Position numbers and translations under genes: made by a program. 64,000 bases of DNA. Source: Streptomyces lomondensis (GTDB taxonomy: Bacteria; Actinomycetota; Actinomycetes; Streptomycetales; Streptomycetaceae). This document shows positions 14,355 to 22,955 of this stretch, one piece after another. The stretch lies in contig NZ_BMWC01000001.1 in NCBI RefSeq assembly GCF_014651035.1, positions 1,519,581-1,583,580 on the forward strand. The letters are read 5' to 3'. The notes under the pieces were generated by a model. That model did no database searches, was not told the DNA's origin, and was given only the letters and a program-made list of their open reading frames with translations. Within the stretch, counting starts at the first letter, position 1. Every line of letters begins with the position of its first letter.

Positions 14355-15371
14355 ATGTCCCTTTCCTCGTACGCGCGTTACCCCCTGCTCTTCGGGCCCT
14401 CGCCCGTCCACCCCCTGGAACGCCTGACGGCGCACCTCGGCGGTGCCTCCCTCTGGGCCAAGCGGGAGGACTGCAACTCCGGTGTCGCGTACGGCGGGAA
14501 CAAGACGCGCAAGCTGGAGTACCTGGTCGCCGACGCGCTCGCCCAGGGCTGTGACACGCTCGTGTCGATCGGCGGGGTGCAGTCCAACCACACCCGCCAG
14601 GTCGCCGCCGTCGCCGCCCGGGCCGGGCTCAAGTGCGTGCTGGTGCAGGAGAGTTGGGTGGAGTGGCCGGACGCCGTGTACGACAAGGTCGGCAACATCC
14701 TGATCAGCCGGCTCGCCGGGGCCGATGTGCGGCTGGTGAGGGCCGGGTTCGGGATCGGGTTCAAGGAGAGCTGGGAGCAGGCGCTGCGGGAGGTCGAGGA
14801 GACGGGCGGGAAGCCGTACGCCATCCCGGCCGGTGCCTCCGACCACCCGCTCGGCGGCCTGGGCTTCGCCGGGTGGGCGTACGAAGTGGCCGAGCAGGAG
14901 CGGGAGCTGGGCGTCTTCTTCGACACCGTGGTCGTCTGCTCGGTGACCGGGTCGACGCAGGCCGGCATGGTCGCCGGGTTCGCCGCGCTGGAGGAGGCGG
15001 GCGGGCGGCCCCGGCGCGTGCTCGGCATCGACGCCTCCGCGAAACCGGCCGCCACCCGGGCCCAGATCGCCCGCATCGCGCACCGCACGGGGCGGCTCAT
15101 CGGCGTCGGACGGGAGCTGACCGAGGCCGACGTCGAACTCGACGAGCGCTATCACGCGGGCGTCTACGGCATCCCCGACGAGACCACCCTGGCGGCGATG
15201 CGGCTCGCGGCCCGGACGGAGGGCATGGTCACCGACCCCGTGTACGAGGGGAAGTCCATGGCCGGGCTCGTCGACCTGGTGTCCCGGGGCGAGATCGGCC
15301 GCGACTCGACCGTGCTCTACGCCCACCTGGGCGGGCAGCCGGCGCTGAACGCATACAGCGCCCTGTTCTAG
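14355..15371 (+). CDS. acdS: 1-aminocyclopropane-1-carboxylate (ACC) deaminase
   Basis: A 338-residue PLP enzyme, the usual length. K50 in G-G-N-K is the PLP lysine and S-N-H-T (77-80) follows. E298 in V-Y-E-G-K and L325 in Y-A-H-L-G-G-Q-P occupy the two positions that separate true ACC deaminases from D-cysteine desulfhydrases (Glu295 and Leu322 in Pseudomonas numbering). It would convert ACC, the plant ethylene precursor, to 2-oxobutyrate and ammonia. ATG 14355 follows AGGAGG. It is probably regulated by the GntR protein encoded just upstream. ACC deaminase plus the pectin genes nearby point to a plant-associated life. Confidence 0.88.
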   Translation: MSLSSYARYPLLFGPSPVHPLERLTAHLGGASLWAKREDCNSGVAYGGNKTRKLEYLVADALAQGCDTLVSIGGVQSNHTRQVAAVAARAGLKCVLVQESWVEWPDAVYDKVGNILISRLAGADVRLVRAGFGIGFKESWEQALREVEETGGKPYAIPAGASDHPLGGLGFAGWAYEVAEQERELGVFFDTVVVCSVTGSTQAGMVAGFAALEEAGGRPRRVLGIDASAKPAATRAQIARIAHRTGRLIGVGRELTEADVELDERYHAGVYGIPDETTLAAMRLAARTEGMVTDPVYEGKSMAGLVDLVSRGEIGRDSTVLYAHLGGQPALNAYSALF

Positions 15372-15452
15372 CCGTCCGGGCGGCGGCGTACGGGAATCAA
15401 CCGGCCGGTCAGCGGGTTGTGAGCGGTTACCCGAGGCCCTGGAGGAGCCGTC

Positions 15453-15857
15453 ATGTCCGACGAACCAGCCGTCCGGGAACTCCGTCTGGTCGTGACGGTG
15501 GACGACTACGACGCCGCGCTGCACTTCTACCGGGACGTGCTCGGACTGCCCGAGCGGGCCGCGTTCGCCTCGGAGGACGGGCGGGTGACGATCCTCGAGG
15601 CCGGGCGGGCCACGCTGGAGCTGACCGATCCGAACCACGCCGCGTTCATCGACGAGGTCGAGGTGGGGCGGCGGGTGGCCGGGCACGTCCGGGTCGCCTT
15701 CCAGGTGGACGACTCCGTCGCCGTGACGGCGAAGCTGGCCGCCGCCGGAGCCGAGGTGATCGCCGAGCCGACGCGCACCCCCTGGAACTCTTTGAACTCC
15801 CGGCTCGCAGCCCCGGGCGCCGTCCAGCTGACGCTGTTCACCGAGCTCGACGGCTGA
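15453..15857 (+). CDS. Glyoxalase/bleomycin-resistance (VOC) family protein
   Basis: A 134-residue vicinal-oxygen-chelate protein with two babab modules. It shows L-V-V-T-V-D-D-Y-D-A-A-L-H-F-Y-R-D-V-L-G at the start and H-V-R-V-A-F-Q-V-D-D-S in the middle, then the P-G-A-V-Q-L-T-L-F-T-E end strand. The family includes metal-dependent lyases, dioxygenases and drug-binding proteins, and the substrate cannot be told from sequence. ATG 15453 follows GGAGG. Single gene, 81 bases after acdS. Confidence 0.8.
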   Translation: MSDEPAVRELRLVVTVDDYDAALHFYRDVLGLPERAAFASEDGRVTILEAGRATLELTDPNHAAFIDEVEVGRRVAGHVRVAFQVDDSVAVTAKLAAAGAEVIAEPTRTPWNSLNSRLAAPGAVQLTLFTELDG

Positions 15858-15914
15858 CGGGCCCGCCCGGCCGCCCCTGCCGGGCGGTGTCCGGTGCCGG
15901 ATACAGTGCTCAGC

Positions 15915-16952
15915 GTGTGGACGGACAATCAGCGCGCGGAGCCGGGTGCCGAGCGCCCCGACGGTACGCGGCGCCGGGCCACGATCCACGACGTCGCACG
16001 ACTGGCCGGGGTGTCACGCCAGACGGTCTCCCGCGCGGTCAACGACAAGGGTGAGATCGACCCGGCCACCAAGGAGCGGGTCCTGGAGGCGGCGCGGCTC
16101 CTGGACTACCGGCCGAGCCGGTTCGCGCGCGGACTCGTCCAGAAGGGGGCGGTGACGGCGGGCCTGGTCATCCCGGACCTGCGCAACCCCTTCTTCCCCG
16201 AGGTGGCCGCGGGCGTGCTGGAGGCGGCCGAGCAGCGCGGCTGGCAGGTCGTGGTGTGGGACTCCCGTATCGACGAGGCCCGGGAGCGGCAGGCGCTCGA
16301 CGTGCTCTCCCACCAGGCGGACGCGGTCGTGGGCTACTTCAAGGACCCGGACGACGTGCTCACCCGGCATCTCGGGGGTGTGCCGCTGGTGCTGCTGGAG
16401 CGCGGCCCGCAGCAGACCCGGTTCGCGGCCGTCGGCATCGACGCCGCCACCGGTGTCGAGCAGGGCATGAACCACCTGTTCCGCGCGGGGCACCGCAGGA
16501 TCGGCATGCTGGACGGCGTGCACGGCCCGGGCCCCCGCAGACTGGCCTTCCTGGAGCAGGTGCGGCGGCTCGGCCTGCCGGTTGACGAGGACTGGATCGT
16601 GGTGTGCCCCGAGCACAGCGTGGCGGGCGGCGAGGCCGGTATGGAACGGCTGCTGCGGGCGCGGCCCGGGGTCACCGCGGTCTTCGGCTTCAACGACCTG
16701 ATCGCGGTCGGGGCGATGCGCACCGCCCGCCGCCATGGCCGGAGCGTTCCGGACGACCTGGCCGTGCTGGGCTTCGACGGCCTCTCCCTGGGCGAGTTGG
16801 TGGAGCCCGCCCTGACCACCCTGCACATCGACAAGCGGCAACTGGGTCGGCTGGCCGTCGAGCAGGTGGCCCGGCTGCGCGCGGGTGAGGAGCCGCTGCG
16901 GGGCGCGGACGCGTGGGTGACGCCCGAGTTGGTGGTCCGCGAGTCCGCCTGA
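15915..16952 (+). CDS. LacI family transcriptional regulator
   Basis: A 345-residue repressor. The helix-turn-helix (about 22-65) reads A-T-I-H-D-V-A-R-L-A-G-V-S-R-Q-T-V-S-R-A-V-N, followed by a hinge with R-F-A-R-G-L-V and a periplasmic-binding-protein-like sugar domain (G-L-V-I-P-D-L-R-N-P-F-F, and L-G-F-D-G-L-S-L-G-E). TACAGT at 15902-15907 is a likely -10, so GTG 15915 could be the first codon of a leaderless mRNA; other GTG codons (15894, 15906) are possible starts. It precedes an ABC sugar importer operon whose promoter carries a perfect LacI-type palindrome, its likely target. Confidence 0.88.
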   Translation: MWTDNQRAEPGAERPDGTRRRATIHDVARLAGVSRQTVSRAVNDKGEIDPATKERVLEAARLLDYRPSRFARGLVQKGAVTAGLVIPDLRNPFFPEVAAGVLEAAEQRGWQVVVWDSRIDEARERQALDVLSHQADAVVGYFKDPDDVLTRHLGGVPLVLLERGPQQTRFAAVGIDAATGVEQGMNHLFRAGHRRIGMLDGVHGPGPRRLAFLEQVRRLGLPVDEDWIVVCPEHSVAGGEAGMERLLRARPGVTAVFGFNDLIAVGAMRTARRHGRSVPDDLAVLGFDGLSLGELVEPALTTLHIDKRQLGRLAVEQVARLRAGEEPLRGADAWVTPELVVRESA

Positions 16953-16993
16953 GTCCGCTTCCTTCGAGCCCGTAGATCGGCTGCGCACTTCCC

Positions 16994-17052
16994 TTGACAC
17001 CGGTTTTCGGGCGCCCCGATACTCGACGGCAACGCTCACGTGAACGTTCACG
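16994..17052 (+). promoter_or_regulatory. Promoter and LacI-type operator of the sugar ABC operon
   Basis: TTGACA (16994-16999) and GATACT (17018-17023) are 18 bases apart. A perfect 14-bp palindrome with a central CG (17039-17052, core GTGAACGTTCAC) lies about 10 bases after the predicted start of transcription, where a LacI repressor would block it. The LacI gene lies directly upstream. Confidence 0.7.
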
Positions 17053-17216
17053 GCCCCCCAGAACCCCCACCGCGACACCGTCGGCCCGTCTACAACGCGG
17101 CCCGCCGACATCGTTGTCTTCCCCCCTTCCCGGAAGCGTCCCCCCATCCCCGTGAGAACGGGCCCGCGGCATTGCTGTGCCCTGCCGCGGCCTGCCCGGA
17201 AAGCGAGTGCGCGCCC

Positions 17217-18524
17217 ATGGAACACCGAACGATGTCCCGCAGACGTTTTCTGGGGGCCTCCCTGGGCGGCGCGGGCGCCGGCCTGCCGGCGCTGACCGGA
17301 TGCGGCGCCGAGGAGGGTTCGGCCTCCGCCAGCACCGGCCACCTCAGCCTCTGGTACTGGAAGGGCTCCCTGAGCGACAAGCTCCTCGCCACCGCGGCGC
17401 GCGGCGTGCCCGGCCTGCCGGGAGTGCGGGTGAAGGGCGCCCAGATCCCGGACGGCGACATCGACTCCAAGGTGCGCACCAGCCTGGCCGCCCGCGCCTA
17501 CGTGCCGGACCTGACGGTCGTCAACAACGACAACCTCGCCACGTTCTTCCCCGACGAGAACGAGTTCCTCGACCTGCGCACGCTCGGCGCGGAATCCGTC
17601 CGCGACCAGTACCTCGAGTGGAAGTGGAAGGCCTGCTTCACCCCGACGGGCCGGATGATCGGCTTCCCCCTCGACGCCGGCCCCACCGCGCTCTACTACC
17701 GCCGGGACCTCTTCGAGAAGGCCGGACTGCCCCACGAACCGGAGGACGTCGCCGCAGAGCTCGCCACCTGGGAGAAGTTCATCGCCGCCGGACGGACGCT
17801 GCGGGCGAAGGGCCCCGGCAGGCCCTACCTCGTGAGCAACATCGGCAACGTCTTCCAGCAGGTGCTGCTCCAGAGCCCCCGGCAGTTCGTGGACGCCGAC
17901 AACCGCTTCATCGGCGACCAGGCGCACATCCGGCGCGCCTGGGACCTGTCCGTGGACATCCTCCGCCAGGGCCTCAGCGCCCGGATCACCGACGGCACGC
18001 CCGACTTCAACGCGGCCATGAGCGGAGGCCGGGTCGCCACCATGACCACGGCGGTGTGGGCCATCAACGGCCTGAAGGACACCGCGCCGAAGACCTCCGG
18101 TTCCTGGCGGCTGACCACCCTGCCGGACGGCCCCTGCAACTACGGCGGCTCGTACGTGACCCTGACCCGCTACTGCCGGGACCCCGAAGCCGGCTTCGCC
18201 TTCCTGAAGTGGCTGCTCAGCCCGGCCAACCAGCTCAAGAGCTACCAGGAGATGGCCCTGTTCCCCACCACTCCGGCCGCCTACGCCGACCCGGCGATGC
18301 ACACGCCCGACCCCTTCTTCGGCGGCCAGCAGCCCATCGACGTCTTCGGCCCGGCCGCCGAGAAGGCCCCGGTCGTCTACTTCAGCCCCTACGAGGAGAC
18401 CGCCAATACCCCGTTCTTCCAGGAGCTGACCAATGTGGAGATGCTCGGCAAGAACCCCGAGCGGGCCTGGCGGGACGCCGTGCACACGGCGGAGACCACT
18501 CTGTCACGGCTGGGGGTGAGCTGA
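17217..18524 (+). CDS. Sugar ABC transporter substrate-binding lipoprotein
   Basis: A 435-residue family 1 extracellular solute-binding protein. The N-terminus has a twin-arginine motif (S-R-R-R-F-L-G, residues 7-13) and a lipobox ending A-L-T-G-C29, so it should be exported folded and anchored by lipid. A two-lobe sugar-binding fold follows (G-F-P-L-D-A-G-P-T-A-L-Y-Y-R-R-D is the typical hinge region). ATG 17217 is chosen; an ATG at 17232 is an alternative and neither has a strong ribosome site. First gene of a three-gene importer operon with permeases downstream and no ATPase. The sugar is not evident. Confidence 0.85.
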   Translation: MEHRTMSRRRFLGASLGGAGAGLPALTGCGAEEGSASASTGHLSLWYWKGSLSDKLLATAARGVPGLPGVRVKGAQIPDGDIDSKVRTSLAARAYVPDLTVVNNDNLATFFPDENEFLDLRTLGAESVRDQYLEWKWKACFTPTGRMIGFPLDAGPTALYYRRDLFEKAGLPHEPEDVAAELATWEKFIAAGRTLRAKGPGRPYLVSNIGNVFQQVLLQSPRQFVDADNRFIGDQAHIRRAWDLSVDILRQGLSARITDGTPDFNAAMSGGRVATMTTAVWAINGLKDTAPKTSGSWRLTTLPDGPCNYGGSYVTLTRYCRDPEAGFAFLKWLLSPANQLKSYQEMALFPTTPAAYADPAMHTPDPFFGGQQPIDVFGPAAEKAPVVYFSPYEETANTPFFQELTNVEMLGKNPERAWRDAVHTAETTLSRLGVS

Positions 18525-18525
18525 C

Positions 18526-19545
18526 ATGGCCACGGTTCTCGACCCGGCCGGTGCGCCGGCGGCCGGCGAACGGCGGCTCGCCCGCAGCACCGGATCCACC
18601 CCTCCGGGCGGACGCGGACGGTACCTCCCGCCCCTCCTCGCCATCTCCCCCTTCTACGTGCTGTTCGCCGTGTTCGGCGCCTTCCCCGTCGTCTTCTCCA
18701 TGTACCTGTCCTTCCAGGACTGGGACGGCATCGGGGACATGCGCTTCGTCGGGCTCAAGCAGTACGGCTGGCTGCTGCAGGACTCGGTGTTCTGGCACTC
18801 GGTGCTCAACACCTTCGAGATCTGGTTCCTGTCCACGGTGCCGATGCTGTTCCTGGCACTCGTGCTGGCGTTCCTGCTGCACTCGCAGGTCCGCTTCGCA
18901 GGCGCCTACCGGGTGGCGTACTTCATCCCCAACGTCACCTCCATGGTCGCCATGACCATCGTCTTCGGCTCGGTCTTCGCCCAGGCGGGCCTGGCCAACT
19001 CGGTCCTCCGGGCCGTCGGGCTCGACGGGGTCGGCTGGCTGTCCTCCGAGTGGGGCATCAAGTCGTCCGTGTCCCTCATGATCATCTGGCGGTGGGTCGG
19101 CTACAACGCGCTGATCTTCCTGGCGGGCATCCAGGCCATCCCCACCGAGCACTTCGAGGCCGCGCGCGTCGACGGCGCGAACAGTCGGCAGACCCTCTTC
19201 CGGGTCGTGGTGCCGCAGTTGCGCCCGGTGATCCTGTTCGCCGCCATCACCTCCACCATCAACGGCCTGCAGATCTTCACCGAGTCCCAGGTGCTCTTCC
19301 AGTCGACCGACGTCGGAACCACGGGCGGACCGGGCCAGGAAGGGATGACCATCGTGCTCTACCTGTGGCAGAAGGCCTTCAAGGAGCACCAGTTCGGCTA
19401 CGGCGCCGCGATGGGCTGGCTGCTCTTCGCGATCATCGCGATCTTCACGATCATCAACTGGCGGCTGGTGTCCGGCTCCGACGACGACCGCCGGCCGGGC
19501 ATCGCCGGTCTGCTGCGCCGCAAGGGGGCCCGCGATGGCCGCTGA
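18526..19545 (+). CDS. Sugar ABC transporter permease (MalF type)
   Basis: A 339-residue inner-membrane permease with six predicted spans. It begins 1 base after the stop of the binding-protein gene. The cytoplasmic loop E-A-A-R-V-D-G-A-N-S-R-Q-T-L-F near residue 210 is the EAA motif that docks the ATPase. The C-terminus overlaps the next permease gene by 11 bases, so the two are coupled. Confidence 0.88.
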   Translation: MATVLDPAGAPAAGERRLARSTGSTPPGGRGRYLPPLLAISPFYVLFAVFGAFPVVFSMYLSFQDWDGIGDMRFVGLKQYGWLLQDSVFWHSVLNTFEIWFLSTVPMLFLALVLAFLLHSQVRFAGAYRVAYFIPNVTSMVAMTIVFGSVFAQAGLANSVLRAVGLDGVGWLSSEWGIKSSVSLMIIWRWVGYNALIFLAGIQAIPTEHFEAARVDGANSRQTLFRVVVPQLRPVILFAAITSTINGLQIFTESQVLFQSTDVGTTGGPGQEGMTIVLYLWQKAFKEHQFGYGAAMGWLLFAIIAIFTIINWRLVSGSDDDRRPGIAGLLRRKGARDGR

Positions 19546-20407
19546 CCACAGGGCGACCGGCAACGCCGGGCTCGCGATCGGCTCCGGCAGCAGGCTCTCC
19601 CGGATCTGTGTCCGGGCGGCGCTGCTGCTCGGGGTGGTGATCTCGCTGTTCCCCTTCTACTGGCTGGTGGTGATGGCCTCCGGCACGACCGAGGACATCT
19701 ACCGGTACCCGCCCAAGCTGGTGCCGGGGCCGCATCTGCTGGACAACATGGGCCGGGTGCTCGACACCATCGACTTCTTCGGCTCGCTGTTCAACACGGT
19801 CGTGGTCGCCGTGGTCGGCACCGTGCTCGTGCTGTTCTTCGACTCGCTGGCCGCGTTCGCCTTCGCCAAGTACGAGTTCCCGGCGAAGAAGTTCCTCTTC
19901 GGGATGCTGCTGGTCACGTACATGATTCCGGCCCAGCTCTCGCTGGTGCCGCAGTTCGTCACCATCGCGGAGTTCGGCTGGGCCGGCTCGCTGAAGGCGC
20001 TGATCATCCCCGGCGCGGCCAACGCGTTCGGCATCTTCTGGATGCGCCAGTACGCGCAGAACTCGCTGCCGGACGAGTTGCTGGACGCCGGGCGCATCGA
20101 CGGCGCCGGCTTCTTCCGCCTCTACTGGACGGTCGCCCTGCCGCTGTTCCGCCCGGCCCTGGCCTTCCTCGGCATCTTCACGTTCATCGGCATCTGGAAC
20201 GACTACATCTGGCCCCTGGTCGTGATGATCGACCCCGAGAAGGTGACGCTCCAGGTGGCCCTGGCGAACCTGAACGTCCTCTACAACGCCGACTACGCCC
20301 TGGTCATGGCCGGTGCGCTGATGAGCGTCATCCCGTTGATCGTGGTGTTCCTGTTCGGGGCGCGGCACTTCCTGCGGGATCTGGCCGCGGGGGCGATGAA
20401 GATGTGA
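19535..20407 (+). CDS. Sugar ABC transporter permease (MalG type)
   Basis: A 290-residue permease with six spans. The EAA-like loop here reads L-L-D-A-G-R-I-D-G-A-G-F-F-R-L-Y. It pairs with the preceding permease to form the channel. No ATP-binding gene follows, so energy probably comes from a shared ATPase such as MsiK encoded elsewhere. Confidence 0.88.
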   Translation: MAADHRATGNAGLAIGSGSRLSRICVRAALLLGVVISLFPFYWLVVMASGTTEDIYRYPPKLVPGPHLLDNMGRVLDTIDFFGSLFNTVVVAVVGTVLVLFFDSLAAFAFAKYEFPAKKFLFGMLLVTYMIPAQLSLVPQFVTIAEFGWAGSLKALIIPGAANAFGIFWMRQYAQNSLPDELLDAGRIDGAGFFRLYWTVALPLFRPALAFLGIFTFIGIWNDYIWPLVVMIDPEKVTLQVALANLNVLYNADYALVMAGALMSVIPLIVVFLFGARHFLRDLAAGAMKM

Positions 20408-20478
20408 GCGGCCGGGCCTGGCGGGGCTCCGTCTCGGTAAGGTGCGGAGAGGGTCCCCGGTTCGTGAGGAGTGACTGC

Positions 20479-21054
20479 ATGGCCCAGGTCAGGCCTATGC
20501 GGGCGGATGCTCGGCGCAACTACGAGCGGTTGCTCGCGGTGGCCGTGGAGGCGTTCGCCGAGCACGGGGAAGGGGCGTCGCTCGACGACATCGCCAAGCG
20601 GGCCGGGGTGGGCTCCGGCACGCTGTACCGGCACTTCCCGACGCGGCGGGCGCTGCTGGAGGCGGCCTACCTCGACCGGATCGAGGCGCTCGCGGCACGC
20701 GCCGACGCGCTCGCGGCCGAACGGGCGCCGGGCGAGGCGCTGGGAGAGTGGCTGTACGAACTCGGCGTCGGCATGATCCGGATGCGCGGCCTGAAGGCGC
20801 TCCTCGGCCCGGCCGTCACCGAGGGCGACTCGGCTGTGGCCACGGCCTGCGGCGACTCGGTGCGGAGCGCGGCGGGCCGGCTGGTCCGTGCGGCCCAGCG
20901 GGAGGGCACGCTCCGGCCGGACGTCGAGCCGATCGATGTGCTCCGGCTGGCCCACGGCGTGGCGACGGCGTCGGAACTGGCGGACGGGGAGGGCAGGCAC
21001 ATCCGCCGTTATCTCGGGTTGCTGACGGAGGGGCTGGGGTCTCGGGGGCGTTGA
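20479..21054 (+). CDS. TetR family regulator
   Basis: A 191-residue repressor. The N-terminal helix-turn-helix (about 12-58) reads F-A-E-H-G-E-G-A-S-L-D-D-I-A-K-R-A-G-V then G-S-G-T-L-Y-R-H-F-P-T-R. A helical ligand-binding domain follows. ATG 20479 is chosen because GAGGAG ends 7 bases upstream; earlier in-frame starts have none. It lies 71 bases after the importer but has its own ribosome site. Targets are unknown. Confidence 0.85.
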   Translation: MAQVRPMRADARRNYERLLAVAVEAFAEHGEGASLDDIAKRAGVGSGTLYRHFPTRRALLEAAYLDRIEALAARADALAAERAPGEALGEWLYELGVGMIRMRGLKALLGPAVTEGDSAVATACGDSVRSAAGRLVRAAQREGTLRPDVEPIDVLRLAHGVATASELADGEGRHIRRYLGLLTEGLGSRGR

Positions 21055-21066
21055 GGGCTCGCCGGC

Positions 21067-21288
21067 GCATGCAGGGGCATCGTTGAGGGGTGCCTGCGGC
21101 GGCTGTGACTGCTTGTGGGGGTGCGCGCCTTCGCCTGACGCCGGGTGTGGGTCGGGGCCGCGCCGGGGGGTGTCCGTCCTCGGAACGGCGCGATGGGGTC
21201 GGACGCCGACTGACTGTCCGTTGACGCGCCAACCGCTGCGGGCGGACACCCCCCGACACGGCCCCTTGCGCCGTGCGGCGGCTGCGGG
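21067..21288 (+). repeat. Long interspersed repeat, copy 2
   Basis: This second copy of the element at 5341-5568 shares its 68-base (21132-21199) and 51-base (21220-21270) identical blocks. The palindromic arms are 21154-21176 and 21243-21265. It again directly follows a plus-strand gene stop (TetR, 21054). It occupies most of the 321-base gap before the convergent terD-like gene. Confidence 0.8.
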
Positions 21289-21330
21289 CGCGTCGTGGCT
21301 GCCGGTGAGGCGATCGTAGCGCTGGGCTTG

Positions 21331-21357
21331 TGCCCCCGGCAGGTGGGCCGGGGGGCA
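21331..21357 (-). terminator. Hairpin between convergent genes
   Basis: TGCCCCCGGC (21331-21340) pairs with GCCGGGGGGCA (21347-21357) with one bulged G, 18 bases beyond the stop of the TerD-domain gene on the minus strand. A likely terminator. Confidence 0.5.
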
Positions 21358-21375
21358 TTCCCGAGGTGGCGGGTG

Positions 21376-22587
21376 TCAGAGGGCCTGGGCCGCCGGCTTC
21401 ACCATCCCCCTCACCGTGCGGGACTTCACGAAGTCGCCCATGGCCGTCATGTCCCACTCGCCGGAGAACTGGCGGATCAGCTTGGCCATCATCACGCCTG
21501 TCTGCGGCTCGGCGCTGGTGAGGTCGAAGCGGACCAGTTCCTCGCCGGTCGTGCCGTCCAGGAGGCGGCAGTAGGCCTTGGCGACCTCCGTGAACTTCTG
21601 GCCGGAGAAGGAGTTGACCGTGAAGACCAGGCCGGTGACCTCCTGGGGGAGGCGGCCGAGGTCGACCGTGATGACCTCGTCGTCGCCTCCGCCTTCGCCC
21701 GTGAGGTTGTCACCGGAGTGCCGGATCGCGCCGCCGACGATCTGGAGCTTGCCGAAGTAGCAGCTGTCGATGTGGTTGCGCTGCGGCCCGTAGGCGATGA
21801 CCGAGGCGTCCAGGTCGATGTCCTTGCCGCGGTACGCGGGTTCCCAGCCGAGGCCCATCTTGACCGAGGAGAGCAGGGGCCGGCCGCCCTTGATCAGGGA
21901 GACGGTCTGGTTCTTCTGGAGGCTGACGCGGCCCTTGTCGAGGTTGATCTTCCCGGCGCCGGGCGCGGGCGGCGGAGGCGTGGCCGGGGCGGCCGGGGGC
22001 GCCGCGGGCGCGGTGACGGGCGGGGCCGGCGGCTGCACGGGGGCCGGCGGCGGGGTCACCGGCTGGGGCGGGGCGGCGGCGGTCGGCTCCTCCACCGTCA
22101 CACCGAAGTCCGTGGCGATGCCCGCCAGGCCGTTGGCGTAGCCCTGGCCGACCGCGCGGGCCTTCCACTGGCCGTTGCGCTGGTAGATCTCCACGATCAC
22201 CAGGGCCGTCTCGCTGCCGAGCTGCGGGGGCGTGAACGTGGCCAGGACAGAACTGTCGTCGGCGTTGCGGATCGTCGCCGTCGGCTCGATGCCCTGGAAG
22301 GTCTGGCCCGCGGCGTCCGGGCTGGCCGTGACGACGATCTTCTCGATGCCCGGGGGGAGGGCGGCCGTGTCGACGATGATCGCGTCGGGCGCGGAGCCGC
22401 CGCCCGAGCGGTACGTCACGCCGGGGCCCGACGGCTGGTTGTAGAAGATGAAGTCGTCGTCGGAGCGCACCTTGCCGTCGGCGGTGAGCAGCAGGCCCGA
22501 TACGTCGAGCCGCACCGGGGCGGCGACGTCCACCGTCACGCGAGCGGCGGACAGGGGGATGTTCGAGCCGGGGGTCATAGCTGTCAT
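21376..22587 (-). CDS. Two-domain TerD/TerE-family stress protein with proline-rich linker
   Basis: A 403-residue cytoplasmic protein. TerD-like domain 1 (about 5-165) has D-V-S-G-L-L-L-T-A-D-G-K-V-R-S-D-D-D-F-I-F-Y-N-Q-P and E-I-Y-Q-R-N-G-Q-W-K. A proline/alanine-rich linker (about 170-215) joins it to domain 2 (about 217-400), which has L-G-W-E-P-A-Y-R-G-K-D-I-D-L-D-A-S, G-G-D-D-E and F-S-G-E-W-D-M. TerD domains bind calcium and belong to widespread tellurite and stress systems; in Streptomyces they affect differentiation. Such two-domain proteins occur in the genus as variants of the single-domain form. ATG 22587 and ATG 22578 are both possible starts. No other ter gene is adjacent. Confidence 0.85.
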   Translation of the reverse strand: MTAMTPGSNIPLSAARVTVDVAAPVRLDVSGLLLTADGKVRSDDDFIFYNQPSGPGVTYRSGGGSAPDAIIVDTAALPPGIEKIVVTASPDAAGQTFQGIEPTATIRNADDSSVLATFTPPQLGSETALVIVEIYQRNGQWKARAVGQGYANGLAGIATDFGVTVEEPTAAAPPQPVTPPPAPVQPPAPPVTAPAAPPAAPATPPPPAPGAGKINLDKGRVSLQKNQTVSLIKGGRPLLSSVKMGLGWEPAYRGKDIDLDASVIAYGPQRNHIDSCYFGKLQIVGGAIRHSGDNLTGEGGGDDEVITVDLGRLPQEVTGLVFTVNSFSGQKFTEVAKAYCRLLDGTTGEELVRFDLTSAEPQTGVMMAKLIRQFSGEWDMTAMGDFVKSRTVRGMVKPAAQAL

Positions 22588-22642
22588 GCCGGGTGAACGA
22601 GCGAGGCGGTTTTGCCGTTCCCTTACTCTGCGGCCAATCGGG

Positions 22643-22864
22643 TCAGCGGCGGTTGCGGGGGTGGTCGCGGGCGGTGCGCTCGTTGCCCCGCTTGTAGTTG
22701 CCGGTCCAGCGGGCCATGACGAGCTGCGGGTCGGAGGCCTCGACCTCGGCGAGGAACTGTGCGGCCCGGGGGCCGTTCAGGGTGGTGGCGGGGCGGCCGT
22801 GGTGGGCGATGCTGACGGTTCCGCCGGTGTGCTGCTCGTAGGTGAATCCGTGGGGTCTCGGCAT
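22643..22864 (-). CDS. Small conserved hypothetical protein
   Basis: A 73-residue basic protein reads M-P-R-P-H-G-F-T-Y-E-Q and ends Y-K-R-G-N-E-R-T-A-R-D-H-P-R-N-R-R. The ordered middle part (V-S-I-A-H-H-G-R-P-A-T-T-L) followed by an arginine-rich tail is a pattern I recognise from short Streptomyces hypotheticals, but no function is known. The ATG at 22864 is preferred over an upstream start at 22900 because the extra residues are only proline-rich low complexity. Confidence 0.6.
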   Translation of the reverse strand: MPRPHGFTYEQHTGGTVSIAHHGRPATTLNGPRAAQFLAEVEASDPQLVMARWTGNYKRGNERTARDHPRNRR

Positions 22865-22955
22865 GCCGCGAGCGTACGGGGGCGGGGGCGGGCGCCCCAC
22901 CGAATTACGCCCGTCCCCGTCCCCCGCCCGTCCCCGTCCGCGGCGGACCGTCGCC

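Noticed and set aside
13644..15989. Very long open frame on the minus strand (781 codons)
   Set aside because: It lies antisense to the GntR, ACC deaminase and VOC genes, which have clear family motifs. It is low-complexity Gly/Arg/Pro sequence typical of GC-rich shadow frames.
16014..18485. Long minus-strand frame (823 codons) opposite the LacI and binding-protein genes
   Set aside because: No family motif and biased composition; a shadow of the plus-strand genes.
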